Assembly: GCA_019912315.1 (NCBI GenBank)
Contig: JAIOJA010000040.1
Span: 90,254 to 154,253, forward strand
Length of the DNA stretch: 64,000 nt
Source of the DNA: Planctomycetota bacterium
GTDB lineage: Bacteria > Planctomycetota > UBA8742 > UBA2392
Direction of reading: 5' to 3'
A model generated the notes under the pieces. That model was not told the origin of the DNA. It saw only the letters and a program-made list of their open reading frames with translations, and ran no database searches. The position numbers were made by a program, and so were the translations under genes. Shown here piece by piece: positions 16,131-26,400 of this stretch (position 1 is the first letter of the stretch; every line of letters begins with the position of its first letter).

Positions 16131-16997
16131 ATGCTGACCATCAAAGCTCCTGCCAAGATCAACTGGTTCCTTGAGGTTAAGGGCAAGCGTCCCGACGGCT
16201 TTCACGAGGTCGAAACCGTCATGCAGTCCATCGGGCTGTTTGACGAGATTACCGTGGAAAACGCGGACGAGTTGGCCCTTACCTGCAACATCGACCTCGG
16301 GGACCCACGTCAGAACCTGGTGTTTCGGGCGGCGGAGATATTGCGGCGCGAATACGCAGCGGGTCACGGCGCACGAATCTCTCTGAACAAACAGATCCCG
16401 CACGGGGCCGGGCTCGGTGGCGGCAGCAGCGACGCCGCGAACGCGCTGGTGGCCCTGAACCGTCTGTGGGGGTTGGGGCTGGACAACGACGTCCTGCGCG
16501 AAATCGCTTCCCGTGTGGGCAGTGACTGTCCGTTCTTCATTGAGGGAGGAACGGCCGTATGCACCGGGCGCGGCGAAATCGTGAGCCAGATGCCGGATAT
16601 CGCTGGGATTGACCTGGTGGTGCTGTACCCGAATGCGGTCTGCCCGACGGCACCTGTGTATCGGGAATTGTCAGGAGACTTGACGCACGATGTGACAAGT
16701 TGTTACTTATTTCATGATCTGCAAGACAGCCCCGGTGCCGGCGACGTGGCTCCGTTGGTCATGAACCGCCTGCAGGAGCCCGCATTACGGGTGTCGGCGC
16801 GGATGCGTGACGCGTGGAACAGAACCGCACAGGAACGTGATGTTTTTGTGCAATTTGTGAGTGGCTCGGGCTCGTCCGTTGTATTCTTGTTGCCCAACCA
16901 ACGGTCAGGGGACCGGTTGGCGCAGTCGCTCAGAGCCAGGCAATTGGGGCAGGTCTTCGTCGTAAAGACTTTGCCTCGAGGTGCAGTGTGGGGATAA
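16131..16997 (+). CDS. ispE: 4-diphosphocytidyl-2-C-methyl-D-erythritol kinase IspE
   Basis: 288 aa GHMP kinase, normal length. IspE phosphorylates CDP-ME in the cytosolic MEP isoprenoid pathway. Seen: PAKINWFLEVKGKRPDGFHE with the catalytic Lys, the ATP-binding GHMP loop PHGAGLGGGSSDAANAL, the conserved RVGSDCPFF block with catalytic Asp, and a C-terminal VSGSGSSVVFLL motif 3. spoVG starts four bases after its stop codon, an ispE-spoVG adjacency found also in Firmicutes and other phyla. Together with elbB this is the only isoprenoid-linked gene here. Confidence 0.95.
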   Translation: MLTIKAPAKINWFLEVKGKRPDGFHEVETVMQSIGLFDEITVENADELALTCNIDLGDPRQNLVFRAAEILRREYAAGHGARISLNKQIPHGAGLGGGSSDAANALVALNRLWGLGLDNDVLREIASRVGSDCPFFIEGGTAVCTGRGEIVSQMPDIAGIDLVVLYPNAVCPTAPVYRELSGDLTHDVTSCYLFHDLQDSPGAGDVAPLVMNRLQEPALRVSARMRDAWNRTAQERDVFVQFVSGSGSSVVFLLPNQRSGDRLAQSLRARQLGQVFVVKTLPRGAVWG

Positions 16998-17001
16998 GCC
17001 C

Positions 17002-17412
17002 ATGCGTGACATTGAAGTCACGGAAGTACGGGTGAAATTAGCCTCCGAAGACGACGACAAGCTACTCGGCTATTGCAGCGTGACGCTCAACAATGCGTTC
17101 GTCATCAAGGACCTGAAAATCATCCAGGGGGATGAGCAGCCGTTTATTGCCATGCCGTCCCGCAAGATCACGGACAAGTGCGGCAAATGCGGCTACAAAA
17201 ACCACCTGCGTGCGAAGTTCTGCAATGAATGCGGCGGCAAACAGCCGCACAACCGTGCAGATACCGACGCCCGTGGGCGCGCCAAGCTGCACTTTGACCT
17301 GGTACATCCCATCCGCAGTGAAGTGCGCGACTACGTACACAAGGCGATTCTGGATGCCTATGCCGTCGAAGCCGCACGCCGCGCGGCCGGTGGCGTCGAC
17401 GAGGACGAGTGA
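17002..17412 (+). CDS. spoVG: SpoVG family regulator with inserted zinc ribbon
   Basis: 136 aa from the ATG at 17002; an upstream GTG in frame (16981) would overlap ispE and is not needed. The SpoVG core is clear: VTEVRVKLASEDDDKLLGYCSVTLNNAFVIKDLKII, then QPFIAMPSRK, and at the C-terminus FDLVHPIRSEVRDYVHKAI. Between the RNA/DNA-binding core and the helix lies CGKCGYKNHLRAKFCNEC, a four-Cys zinc-ribbon insert absent from Bacillus SpoVG (97 aa). SpoVG proteins bind DNA and RNA and influence gene expression. It is coupled to ispE. The next gene is convergent and ends one base away. Confidence 0.93.
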   Translation: MRDIEVTEVRVKLASEDDDKLLGYCSVTLNNAFVIKDLKIIQGDEQPFIAMPSRKITDKCGKCGYKNHLRAKFCNECGGKQPHNRADTDARGRAKLHFDLVHPIRSEVRDYVHKAILDAYAVEAARRAAGGVDEDE

Positions 17413-19356
17413 TCAACGCTGCAAAGCGCTGACGATTTCCTCTTTTGATTTGTGATTATCGCAGATGTCCCGAAGTTCTTGACGGGTCAATACCGCGTCG
17501 CCGCGCATCTCGATTTCCGCGAACTCGTCACCGAGAATCACGCAGTCCAGCACTTCGGTCTGGTGGCCGGGGATTTCTTCCCATTCCTTTGGCTCATCGC
17601 CGTCCGCGGGCAATGGGCGCCAACTGGGTTTCCGCGCGTAGCTTGCGGCGAGACGAATCGGGCGCACGCCCATGGTGCACCAGAATCGCGTGTACTCGCC
17701 GGGCAAGCGGTAGATCGGCACAGCCACGCGCGTGTCACGCGCGAGATCCGGGTCGTTGACCCAGTCTTTCAGCCACTCGCTGGCGATGCCTTGCGTGTAC
17801 TCCGGCTCAAGTTCGTTCAACTCGCCGTCCTTGAGCTGAGGGGCGAAGCCGATGTCCTCGCAACTGATGAAGTACAGCCCGTAGAACAACATGCGCATGT
17901 AGTTCAGTTCTTCGCCCAAGGGGCGCTTGCGCGGGCCGTCGCCAGTCCAGCCGGTGATTCTGTCGGGTTGCTCGATCATGGTTTGGACCAGCCGCTGCAC
18001 GAACGCGTAGCTGCGGGCGATACGTAGGTAGTAGGTCGGGTTGGGCTCAATGCGCAGGCGGGGTTTGATGGCCGCTTGCGGCGGCTCGGCCGCCGAGCCA
18101 ACGGCGCCCGCACTCTGCCGAATATGAGTTTCGCGGGTCTTCGTGATCATGGACTTGAATGCCTCGAGCAGACGCTGCTTATACTTTTTGGTCAGCAGCA
18201 GTTTCTCGTTCTCCGGCGCTTTTTCCGGGAGTAGCAGAGTTTCCAAGGCGTGCAGCTGGTAGTCATACCAGCCGCTGTTGGCGTCCGGGCTGAGGTCAAT
18301 CTTGCCATCGCGGATCGCCTTGATCAGGTCCCGCATCAACTCAGCATTCGCAGGCACGCCAAGCGGATACAGGCGCTCGAACAACGCGACTTCTTTGGAA
18401 TCGGAATAGGGAAGGAAAGAAACAACGGCGCGGCGCACGTCCTTGACCTTGGCAATCTCGGCTAGCGTGCTGCCAGCGTAATCCTCTTCGCTGATGTCCA
18501 GCAGCGACAGCCCGATAAACGGGTTGGTCAGTCGCCCGTAGAACTCCAACATGCGGGCGTACTGCTCGCGGGCCTGGGAGTTGCGGCGCAACGCGTTGGC
18601 CAGCACGTTCGGCGCACCTTCACGAACCGGAAACCCGTGCTGCAGATAGCGCAGAAACTGAAAGACGCGCGCCAGGTTCTCGTTCCAGGTGTAGAAACCC
18701 ACAGGCTGCGCCTCGGGGCTGGCCAGAAACCCGCGTGCGAAAAGGCTGACTTGCTCCGGCAATCGGCTGTGCTCATCGGGCGACAGCATGCGTCCCACTT
18801 CGAGGCTCGCATAAAGCCAGGCGTACGCCTCGCCCTTGGGGTTGAGTTCCGTCAGGATGGCGCGGACGCACAGCTCAATGTCGCGCACGCCCTCTTCGGC
18901 GTTCTGGGCCATGTAGGCATCGAGCGCGGCATACAGCCCGTCGTCGAACTGTTTGGCCTTGCCGCCGATCAGGTTGACGCTGGGCAGCACGTCATAGCCG
19001 GCGCCCTCGAGCGCCGTGGCCGCTTCGGCGTAGCTGGGGTAAAGGCGGTGCATGGCCTCGTGCTCGTCGCTGCGGGTGTCCCGAACATCCAGGGCAGTGA
19101 CGGCGGCGCTCGCATTGAGTTGCCACTGGTTTTCGCCGTCGCTGATGAGTCGCGAGTCGATCAGTTGCGGGTTGAACGCGGGCTGCTTGTCTTCAAGTCT
19201 GTCGTCGTTCAGCAGGTCGCGCGGACTGGAGTGGTCAACGTCCGTGCGCTCGCGTTCGTAGGTTTCGTACCCGACCAGGTTGGCGAAGTAGGCGACGCCA
19301 ACAAGCCCACCCACCAGGGCGACGACGGCGATGATGATTTTGATGCTTCGCTTCAT
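17413..19356 (-). CDS. large membrane-anchored exported protein, unknown function
   Basis: 647 aa. An N-terminal uncleaved-looking membrane segment (IIIAVVALVGGLVGVAYFANLVGY, residues 7-30) follows basic residues, so the bulk is probably periplasmic. The body is mainly helical and charged with no repeat I could define; notable stretches are HALETLLLPEKAPENEKLLL and YYLRIARSYAFVQRLVQTM. Near the C-terminus it has an aromatic-rich region around RLPGEYTRFWCTMGVRPI. No enzyme motif is visible and I do not recognise the family. It is transcribed alone, divergent from the lipoprotein at 19473. Confidence 0.75.
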   Translation of the reverse strand: MKRSIKIIIAVVALVGGLVGVAYFANLVGYETYERERTDVDHSSPRDLLNDDRLEDKQPAFNPQLIDSRLISDGENQWQLNASAAVTALDVRDTRSDEHEAMHRLYPSYAEAATALEGAGYDVLPSVNLIGGKAKQFDDGLYAALDAYMAQNAEEGVRDIELCVRAILTELNPKGEAYAWLYASLEVGRMLSPDEHSRLPEQVSLFARGFLASPEAQPVGFYTWNENLARVFQFLRYLQHGFPVREGAPNVLANALRRNSQAREQYARMLEFYGRLTNPFIGLSLLDISEEDYAGSTLAEIAKVKDVRRAVVSFLPYSDSKEVALFERLYPLGVPANAELMRDLIKAIRDGKIDLSPDANSGWYDYQLHALETLLLPEKAPENEKLLLTKKYKQRLLEAFKSMITKTRETHIRQSAGAVGSAAEPPQAAIKPRLRIEPNPTYYLRIARSYAFVQRLVQTMIEQPDRITGWTGDGPRKRPLGEELNYMRMLFYGLYFISCEDIGFAPQLKDGELNELEPEYTQGIASEWLKDWVNDPDLARDTRVAVPIYRLPGEYTRFWCTMGVRPIRLAASYARKPSWRPLPADGDEPKEWEEIPGHQTEVLDCVILGDEFAEIEMRGDAVLTRQELRDICDNHKSKEEIVSALQR

Positions 19357-19472
19357 GCCAAGAGTTTAGTCCGTGCGTTCCGGTTTAGGGTTCATTAAAC
19401 AGTGACCACTGGCAAGCGCGCCGCGAATTTGCAAACTCGTGCGGTCGCTGACGTCGTGAACATGGAGAACAC

Positions 19473-20021
19473 ATGAGGCTTCTGGCTACGTTATTCTTTG
19501 TCTGCATCGGGGCCGTACTGGCGGGCTGCGGCGGTATGCCAAAGCCGGAGATTGAGTCCGTGGCCCCCCGCGCCGATGCCACACACGTGCGCGCGGTACT
19601 TGCCGCCACCAACTATGACGAAAGCTGGGACAAGGAAAACCTCCGCCTGCGCTGCCACCAGATATGGCTGAACGACGACGGCGTACCCACGAACAAGGAG
19701 CAGGTGTTCGAGGCTGGCTACAACGACCACGCCGGTGCACGGCGCGGTACCCTCAAAATGAAAGAAGCGGACGGCGACAGCACAAGCCGTGTGCGCCTGG
19801 GTTTTGAGCTGGTCAGCGGCGAGAACGCGGCCACAGAAAACATCAGCGCCGGCACCACGATCGAGTGGAATCTGAGCAGCAGCTACAACAACAAGGACAT
19901 CGTGTTCGTGGCGGTGATCAGTCGCAAAACGAAAAACAACTACAAGATTGACGTGCTGTACGCCCTGAACCCCGAAACCGGCGAGCTTGAGCAGGTGTTG
20001 CCCAGCAACGACGAGGAGTAG
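19473..20021 (+). CDS. lipoprotein of unknown function
   Basis: 182 aa with a Sec lipoprotein signal (VCIGAVLAGC; the lipobox Cys is about residue 19). The mature part is a short beta-rich domain (TTIEWNLSSSYNNKDIVFVAVISRKTK) followed by an acidic tail. No family recognised. A strong terminator follows 22 bases after the stop, so it appears to be a single-gene unit. Confidence 0.75.
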   Translation: MRLLATLFFVCIGAVLAGCGGMPKPEIESVAPRADATHVRAVLAATNYDESWDKENLRLRCHQIWLNDDGVPTNKEQVFEAGYNDHAGARRGTLKMKEADGDSTSRVRLGFELVSGENAATENISAGTTIEWNLSSSYNNKDIVFVAVISRKTKNNYKIDVLYALNPETGELEQVLPSNDEE

Positions 20022-20042
20022 GCGATTCCGCTTGCAGCCAGC

Positions 20043-20072
20043 AAAGCCCCCGCCACGCGGGGGCTTTGTTAT
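20043..20072 (+). terminator. intrinsic terminator between convergent genes
   Basis: AAAGCCCCCGC, loop CAC, GCGGGGGCTTT: perfect 11-bp stem followed by GTTATT. It sits between the lipoprotein (plus) and the propeller protein (minus) and could serve both. Confidence 0.85.
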
Positions 20073-20085
20073 TCCGCGTGAAGCC

Positions 20086-21651
20086 TCAATCCTTTTCCGG
20101 GTTGTCGTTCGTTTCGCCTTCTTTGTTTTCGGCGGGCTTCAGTGTCGCGCCACCCCAGATGTAGGGGTTGCCCAGAGTCAACAGGTTGTCGCCTCGCAGG
20201 TGCGGCTCGTCCTCTCCGTGCAGGTTGTAGCCCCAGACGTTGACCAGAAATTCATCTGGAAGCTTGCCCTCACCGAACACGGCCGTCAGGGGTACCGCGT
20301 ACTCGAACGCCCAGGATCTGCCTTCGACCTGCCCGCCCGCCTTGAGCCCGGGGATGGGCGTGAGCTTGAACCCGTCCGGGTTCAGCTTCCAGGCATCCAC
20401 GCCAGTGGCGCCGTTGTCACCCAGCCACAGGTGGGTTTCGTCGCCGGTCAGGAAGTCCGTCCACTCACTGCCTATCATCACAACCAGCGCGGTCCCAAGG
20501 CGATCGCCCCGTTCGCTGCTGCTGTTGAAGCTGTCGTACTCAAAGCGTCCGGCCAGCATCAGGTAGGCGCCACAGATCTTCCAGCGCAGGTACTCACCCT
20601 TGCGCATGTTCTTCAGCTTGAATTCGTACGCCCCCTCGGCCCAGGCTTTGCCCGCGCCGTCGAGCTCGACGTCTTCAGATTGCATGGGCAACTCGGCCTG
20701 CGCCCATTCCGGCAGCAGGAACTCGTACTTGCTGGACAGAAAGTCGTTGACCCTGAAGAACTGCCCCTGCTCGTTGCCGTAGACCAGCGCCCTGTCGTGG
20801 ATGCACAGACTTTCACACTGCTGGGCGTAGATCAGCACATTGCGCTCAGGCTTGCCGTCGAGTTTGTCTCCGTATACGTAAACACGCGTATAGCTCAGCA
20901 ACAGCAGCTTCTTTGCCACAGGGTCGAAGTCCGCAGCCGTGATCATGACGCGCTCATCAACGTCAAGTTTGCACACAAGCTCGCCGGTGTTGCGTTCGCC
21001 CTCACGTAAATCGGCGAAGCGGTACACCCCCGTGAAGCCCTCGCCCCGGTTCTTGCTGATGATGTGAAGCACGCCGTCAATCTCCGCGGCGGCCTCAGCG
21101 TCGTGTTTGCCGTCCGGGTAGGCGATCTTGTACTTGGCCTTGAGCGTGAGTTTCGCGTCGTCGGTGTTCCAGCCCACGCGGTACAGTGTGAGGTCTTTGC
21201 GCCGCCGGTCGTTGTCGCCGATGTCGCAGACAAGCAGGTCTTCGCCAAGGGTGGTTATGTCTTCCCAGTCGGTCGCGACGGCGCCCGGTACGGCATATCG
21301 CCGCGCGTTGTTGAACGAGAGGTCCGTGGATCGGTAAAGGTACGCGCCGTCGCCGGCGTCGTTGTGAGACCACCAGGCGTCCTGCCAGTGCTCAAGCCCG
21401 CTGCTTTCGTTCAGGTCCTTGTAGTCGATGGTGCGGTACGGCTTGACGACGCCGTGCGTGTCGTATGTTTCGAACACGGAATCCGGCAACCGTGCAACCG
21501 GCTTGTCGTCACCTTCCGGCGGCGGCGTGGGGTTTTGTGTGGGCGGAGGGGGCGGCGGCTCAGGCGGGGTCGGAGGCGGCGGAAGTTCCTGCGCGGAAAT
21601 CACGAACACGCCGAGCAGCAGCAGCATGGTGGCAACAAGCGTTCTTCTCAT
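20086..21651 (-). CDS. secreted propeller-like protein with CBM9-like C-terminal domain
   Basis: 521 aa. Signal peptide (cut near VISAQE, about residue 21), then a Pro-rich linker (residues about 22-50). The next 230 residues look like a propeller found in secreted proteins: NESSGLEHWQDAWWSHNDAGDG, DWEDITTLGEDLLVCDIGDNDRRR and DAEAAAEIDGVLHIISKNRG are the typical order. The C-terminal 170 residues fit a CBM9/DOMON-like beta-sandwich with SWAFEYAVPLTAVFG and a late LVNVWGYNLHGED, as in periplasmic carbohydrate- or heme-binding modules. Substrate unknown. It is divergent from the pseudopilin operon across a 556-base gap. Confidence 0.72.
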   Translation of the reverse strand: MRRTLVATMLLLLGVFVISAQELPPPPTPPEPPPPPPTQNPTPPPEGDDKPVARLPDSVFETYDTHGVVKPYRTIDYKDLNESSGLEHWQDAWWSHNDAGDGAYLYRSTDLSFNNARRYAVPGAVATDWEDITTLGEDLLVCDIGDNDRRRKDLTLYRVGWNTDDAKLTLKAKYKIAYPDGKHDAEAAAEIDGVLHIISKNRGEGFTGVYRFADLREGERNTGELVCKLDVDERVMITAADFDPVAKKLLLLSYTRVYVYGDKLDGKPERNVLIYAQQCESLCIHDRALVYGNEQGQFFRVNDFLSSKYEFLLPEWAQAELPMQSEDVELDGAGKAWAEGAYEFKLKNMRKGEYLRWKICGAYLMLAGRFEYDSFNSSSERGDRLGTALVVMIGSEWTDFLTGDETHLWLGDNGATGVDAWKLNPDGFKLTPIPGLKAGGQVEGRSWAFEYAVPLTAVFGEGKLPDEFLVNVWGYNLHGEDEPHLRGDNLLTLGNPYIWGGATLKPAENKEGETNDNPEKD

Positions 21652-22207
21652 GTCATCTCATCTCCGGTCTCGGGTCTGTTTCAGGAAGTCCGCAACTGTA
21701 CTCCATGCCAGAACGCATTTGCACGCCCCTCGGTTCGCCTGAAAAACGAAAACGGGCCGTGCGCTTGGCCCGGCCTCGTCTTCTTTTCAGCTAACCACCT
21801 GTGCCGCTGCATGAACAGTTTGTGCACCCTTTAAGAGCAAAGTGGGTGGGTTCCGGCCTGTCCAACCCGTCCCTCAACGAAGTGGGAGGGCGTGAATTAT
21901 AGACAGGACGAGATGGTCCTCCCCGTGCACGTTCATCGGCGCCGCAAACTTAGTCGTCAGGCTGGCGAACACTGCAGATAGCGCGACCATTGTAAGGGCG
22001 CCCCGGATGCCCGCAAGGGCAACCGGCCGGTGCAAAAAAAAGGACAACCCTTGCCACTTCGCGCAGGCGTTAATCCGGAGTGCGGAAGGACGAAACCGCG
22101 CCGCCCGCACGGCTTGCATCCACTGCTTGATTTGCGAGACTGACTTCAGCGCGTTTTCTACCGCTGTTAAGGCACCACCCCCGCCCCCGCGCTGGTGTTG
22201 TATGTGT
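21652..22207. other. 556-base intergenic region upstream of the pseudopilin operon
   Basis: No convincing gene. A short hairpin (CGGGCC at 21753-21758 with GGCCCG at 21767-21772, loop of 8) is followed by CTCGTCTTCTTTT. Otherwise the stretch is GC-rich without heptamer repeats. Probably it holds the promoters of the two divergent units; no clear -35/-10 pair could be defined. Short frames on either strand here have no recognisable product. Confidence 0.5.
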
Positions 22208-23494
22208 ATGTCGTCATCAAGTGATACCTGCTATTCCCGCCCGCGAGGCGATCGCGATGCGGGCTGCGTCCGAGGCAACGCCACTGGCACCCCAGGCAGG
22301 CGGAACCGGCGTGGCTTTACCATGCTGGAGTTGCTGGTGGTGATCTGCATCCTCGTGGTTGCTGTGCTGGTGTTCGCCACGTTCCTTGGGCCCAGTTCGA
22401 TCGGACCGGCCCTTGAGCGCAACGCCCGCGGCATTCGGACCATGGTCGCAAACGTGCGCCAGAACAGCAGCACCCGCAAAGTCCACAGCGAGCTGGTGGT
22501 CGATTACAAGCACGATCAGGTGATTGCCCTTGCACGCCGCCGTCTCGTGACGTTCGCGTTTGACGGGCAGTCGCCAACTCTTGGCAGCGGCAACCTGATC
22601 GGTGACCTGCGCGGCGACGCTACCACAACGACCGATCGCCGCCTGCAACTGGTAGACGGCGGCGCGCTTGAACTTCCCGACGCGCAATCGTCATTCGCCA
22701 TACCGTGGTCCGAGACTTTCAACGTGACCGGCGACTACGAGGGCATGGCGGTTTCGTTCGACTACTTCCCGACGCCCGGCGGCGGCTCCACGCTGGTCAG
22801 CATGGGCGGCGTGTACACCATTCAGGTTTCGCAGGGCGCCCGTGATTCGGTGCGCTTGACCCTGGCAAGTGGCGGCGTAAGCGTCACCGCACGCAGCTAT
22901 CTGGCGCCGTACCGCTGGGTCAGCGTCGAGATTGCCGTCAGCCGCTACGGCGTCAGCCTGTACGTGGACGGACGCGTTAACGAGGGCGTGCTGCCGCCGG
23001 ACGGCTTTGCTGTGCCGAGCGCCCTTGGTAATGAAACCCGCATCGGCGGCGTGCCCTGCCGCATCGACAATTTCGAGATGTTCAGCCTGGTCAGCAGCCA
23101 GGTGTTGCAGCTTAACGACGTGCAGTTGGTGCCCGATGGCGTAAACCCGCAACTTGAGGTTGAGGGCGGCGCAGAAGACATCTATCGCTGGGAAGCCGAG
23201 CCCCCGAAATCCAACGGCCCGATCACCCAAGGCAACGCACCAAGCGAAACGCCCCCCGATCCGAGTCTGCCGCAAAACGTGCCGGCCATCATGCACGTGT
23301 ACTTTGATACGTCCGGCAAGCTTGACCCGGTGCGCCATAGCGGCGCCGTGTACGTGAACATGGTGGCCGTGGTCGACGGCGCGCTCACGCGCATGGTGGT
23401 CACCATTCATCCGCTGGGCACCGTGACCTGGGACTACACGGACAGGTTCTGGTGGGAGCCGCCACCGGCGCCTCCCGGAGGGGACTCTCCATGA
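22208..23494 (+). CDS. pseudopilin, GspH-like, with LamG-like domain
   Basis: About 428 aa from the ATG at 22208 (an ATG at 22202 is equally possible; neither has a strong ribosome site). A long leader ends in RRNRRG, followed by the class III prepilin helix FTMLELLVVICILVVAVLVF with Glu at +5, so prepilin peptidase should cut after Gly. After the helix comes a GspH-type region (VANVRQNSSTRKVHSEL). Residues about 165-295 look like a LamG/concanavalin-like sandwich (AVSFDYFPTPGGGSTLVSMG, YGVSLYVDGRVNEG, RIDNFEMFSL). GspH is normally about 170 aa, so this is an enlarged form. First gene of a four-gene pseudopilin operon; its TGA overlaps the next ATG. Confidence 0.85.
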   Translation: MSSSSDTCYSRPRGDRDAGCVRGNATGTPGRRNRRGFTMLELLVVICILVVAVLVFATFLGPSSIGPALERNARGIRTMVANVRQNSSTRKVHSELVVDYKHDQVIALARRRLVTFAFDGQSPTLGSGNLIGDLRGDATTTTDRRLQLVDGGALELPDAQSSFAIPWSETFNVTGDYEGMAVSFDYFPTPGGGSTLVSMGGVYTIQVSQGARDSVRLTLASGGVSVTARSYLAPYRWVSVEIAVSRYGVSLYVDGRVNEGVLPPDGFAVPSALGNETRIGGVPCRIDNFEMFSLVSSQVLQLNDVQLVPDGVNPQLEVEGGAEDIYRWEAEPPKSNGPITQGNAPSETPPDPSLPQNVPAIMHVYFDTSGKLDPVRHSGAVYVNMVAVVDGALTRMVVTIHPLGTVTWDYTDRFWWEPPPAPPGGDSP

Positions 23495-26400
23495 ACGCGA
23501 AACGCAAAGGTGCGGCCCTGATGATGGTGATGGTCATACTGGCCCTGTTGCTGGTGCTGGCCGTCAGCTTCACGTTCCTGATGTCGCAGCAGCAGGGGAC
23601 CAGCGTCGCGAGCCTCGGCGGCGAACAGACGCGCATCATGACCCGTACGGGCGCGGATCACGCCTACGCCCGCCTGAACCCGCGCAACCGCCTGAATGAA
23701 TTTGATCGCTGGTACAACACGCCGCCCGCGGACGTGACGCTCGAAGACGACCCGTTTATTGACTGGTACAACGAAAGCTATATCGATCTGCTGGCCGACT
23801 TCGAGGGCTGGGGCGACCAAGCCCCGCTGTTCGCGGGGCTGGTTGATGAAGACGGCAACCCGCTGTTTCGCATTGAGGACCCGCGCCGCCGTGTGCTCGG
23901 TATGAACGTGCAGGATGAGTCCGGCAAGATCAACCTGAACTTCTCAACGCCGGGCATGATCGGCAACCTGATCGGCAGCGCGACCGTGGCAGCCAATGCG
24001 CCCGCCGTGGGCGGAATGTACGAAGCCATTGACCTGACGGACGCGAGCTTCCTTGATCCCTTCGACGGGAATGCCGGCGGCTACGTCGTGATTGACGACC
24101 AGCTTTTCAGCTACGCCTGGCGCAAGGGCAATCGTCTGTTCCTGTGTACGCCCAACGCCAACTACATTGGCCCACCACCCGGCAATGCCATGTTCGTGGT
24201 CCGCAGTGCGGGGCGCGAAATTCAGACTGGCGAGTTCGTGACAGTGCCCCTGGCATACAAGCTGGCGCACTACCGCTGGCTGATGGCCCGCAACGGACGT
24301 CCCGCCCTGTACAACAGCATTGGCGACACCCGGCGCGTGGCGGACATGCCGCGCTGGTTCACGCCTGATCCCGCCAAGGGCCCCGACGATCTCGACGGTG
24401 TACTTGAGGGCATGGACCCCGTCACCTACCAGTGGCTGCAGGAGAACGCCACGGTAGTTGCCCCGACCGAATACTTCGACGGCGGCTGGAGCTATCCGCA
24501 CGTCGTCACATGGGGCGACATGGTCCCCTGGGGCGAAAGCGGACATCAGATTTTCCAGATCCGCTACGACGATCAACTTGGCGTGCAACAGGACTACTAT
24601 GTCCCCCTCGACCCCCGTCGCCCGAACCCGCAGAACAACATCGCCCAATGGGCCGGGCTGGACGCCGGCAACCTGATACGCCTGCGCCGCACGGACACCG
24701 GGCGCATCATCTTTGGAAGCGTCGTCGCGTCGATTCGCGGCAACCAGCAGGGCAACCTTGGCACGCTGTATCTGGCCGTTGAGGGTGAGCACGAGATCAA
24801 CCCCGGCGAGCCATGGATCATCGAAGTGGCCGAGCGCGCAAGCATCAACATCAACACCGCGAACGGGGATACACTGGCGGCTGTCTTCCACGGCATCGGC
24901 CCGCGCAGCCAGAGCAGCCCGCCCATTGACTGGATCAGCGCAAGGGCCATCGCGTCGCGCATTCTTTCGCGCACGCAGAGTGGCGTCGCGGATGACGCGT
25001 TCACGGACCTGGATGACGTGCTGAACTTTCTGCGCGACCTGGTGCAGGAGCAGCCGCCGGTACTGACTGCCGAGCAACTGAACGCATTCGCGACGCAGCA
25101 GCGTTACCCGTACGCGCGGCGAAACCAGGGGTTGATTACGGCGCAATTCCGCTACGACACGCTGGACACCTACATGGTGGACGCCTACGCCACGCGCTAC
25201 CTGCCCAGTGGCGGCACCATGGCGCGCGACGCCTTCCGCGAATGGGTGCAGATCGGCAGCGACCGCGAACAAACCTACCGCTGGTTCAGTTACCCGCAGT
25301 TTCAGCAAGCGATGGCCGTGCCGCAGGGCAACATCATGCAGCTTCACGCCTCCGGCACCGAGAACGACCGCCTGCTCGGCATGGTTGAACTGCCGTATCT
25401 GCACTACCTGGCCGATGAGCGCTATGTCCGCACCTGGCGCCAGGCGCCGTGGACGACACCACAACCCCGCGACGTCTATGCCATGGGCGTGGACTCCCAG
25501 CGACCCGAGAAGTTCTACCGCAACATTGTGATGGCCCAGCCCACACCCACCAGCAGCTACCAGGCCGGCGACCTCGAGGCCGGCATGTTCAGCTTCTGGT
25601 ATCGCCCGCAATGGCAGGACCACGCGGCCAACCACTACCTGTTCGACGTAGCCGAGCAGGAGTACAGCAACCGCATGAGCATGTTGTGGTGGGGTGACAG
25701 GCGCACAGCTTATCGCATGGCCGGGAAGAATAGCGGGCTGGTGATGCGGGTGAAGGACCGCACGTTGCAGGAGGCGTATACGGAGTTGCGCTTTGAGCTT
25801 GACCCGGCACACTTCCGGCAGAACGACTGGTACCACATGAGCCTGAACTGGAAGGGCACGGAGTTAAGCCACGTCAATCTGCTGCTCGATGGCGACCAGT
25901 CCAGCACGTCCGGCGGGCAGGCCATTCAGCCCGTCGTGAATCACACGTTCCGCGACACCAACGGCGCCTGGTTTACGCTCACGACGAACCTGCAGGACGA
26001 CCTGGAAGACCCGCGCTTCACGCCGATGACGCAGTTCGACATACGCATCGACGCGCAGGATATTGATGGCTTTCCCGACCGGGGCGTGATCGTCATCGGC
26101 GACGAGGCCATCGAATACAGCGGCAACAACGGCTTCGCCCTGACGGGTATTTATCGCGGCCCGCCCATGTGGGACACCTCCGTCAACCCGGCGGTCCCGA
26201 TTCCCGGTACAGCCAGCGGCGCCCGGGGCACGACGGCGGGTTTCCATCCGGCAGGCAGCAAGATCACCGTGTTCGGCTACACGGCGCCGGTCGTTCGCTA
26301 CCAGCAGCAGAACAACCCCAACCAGGTGTGGCGCCCGCGTTTCCCGCACCTGCCCGGCACGCAGGGGCTGCTGACGAGCCCCTTGGGTAGCAAGGGCGCG

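Noticed and set aside
21874..22119. 81-codon minus-strand frame in the large intergenic gap
   Set aside because: No recognisable product, no ribosome site; more likely chance in GC-rich DNA.
23944..25836. 630-codon open frame on the minus strand
   Set aside because: It lies inside the giant pseudopilin gene; the high G/C of codon position 3 keeps the opposite frame open.
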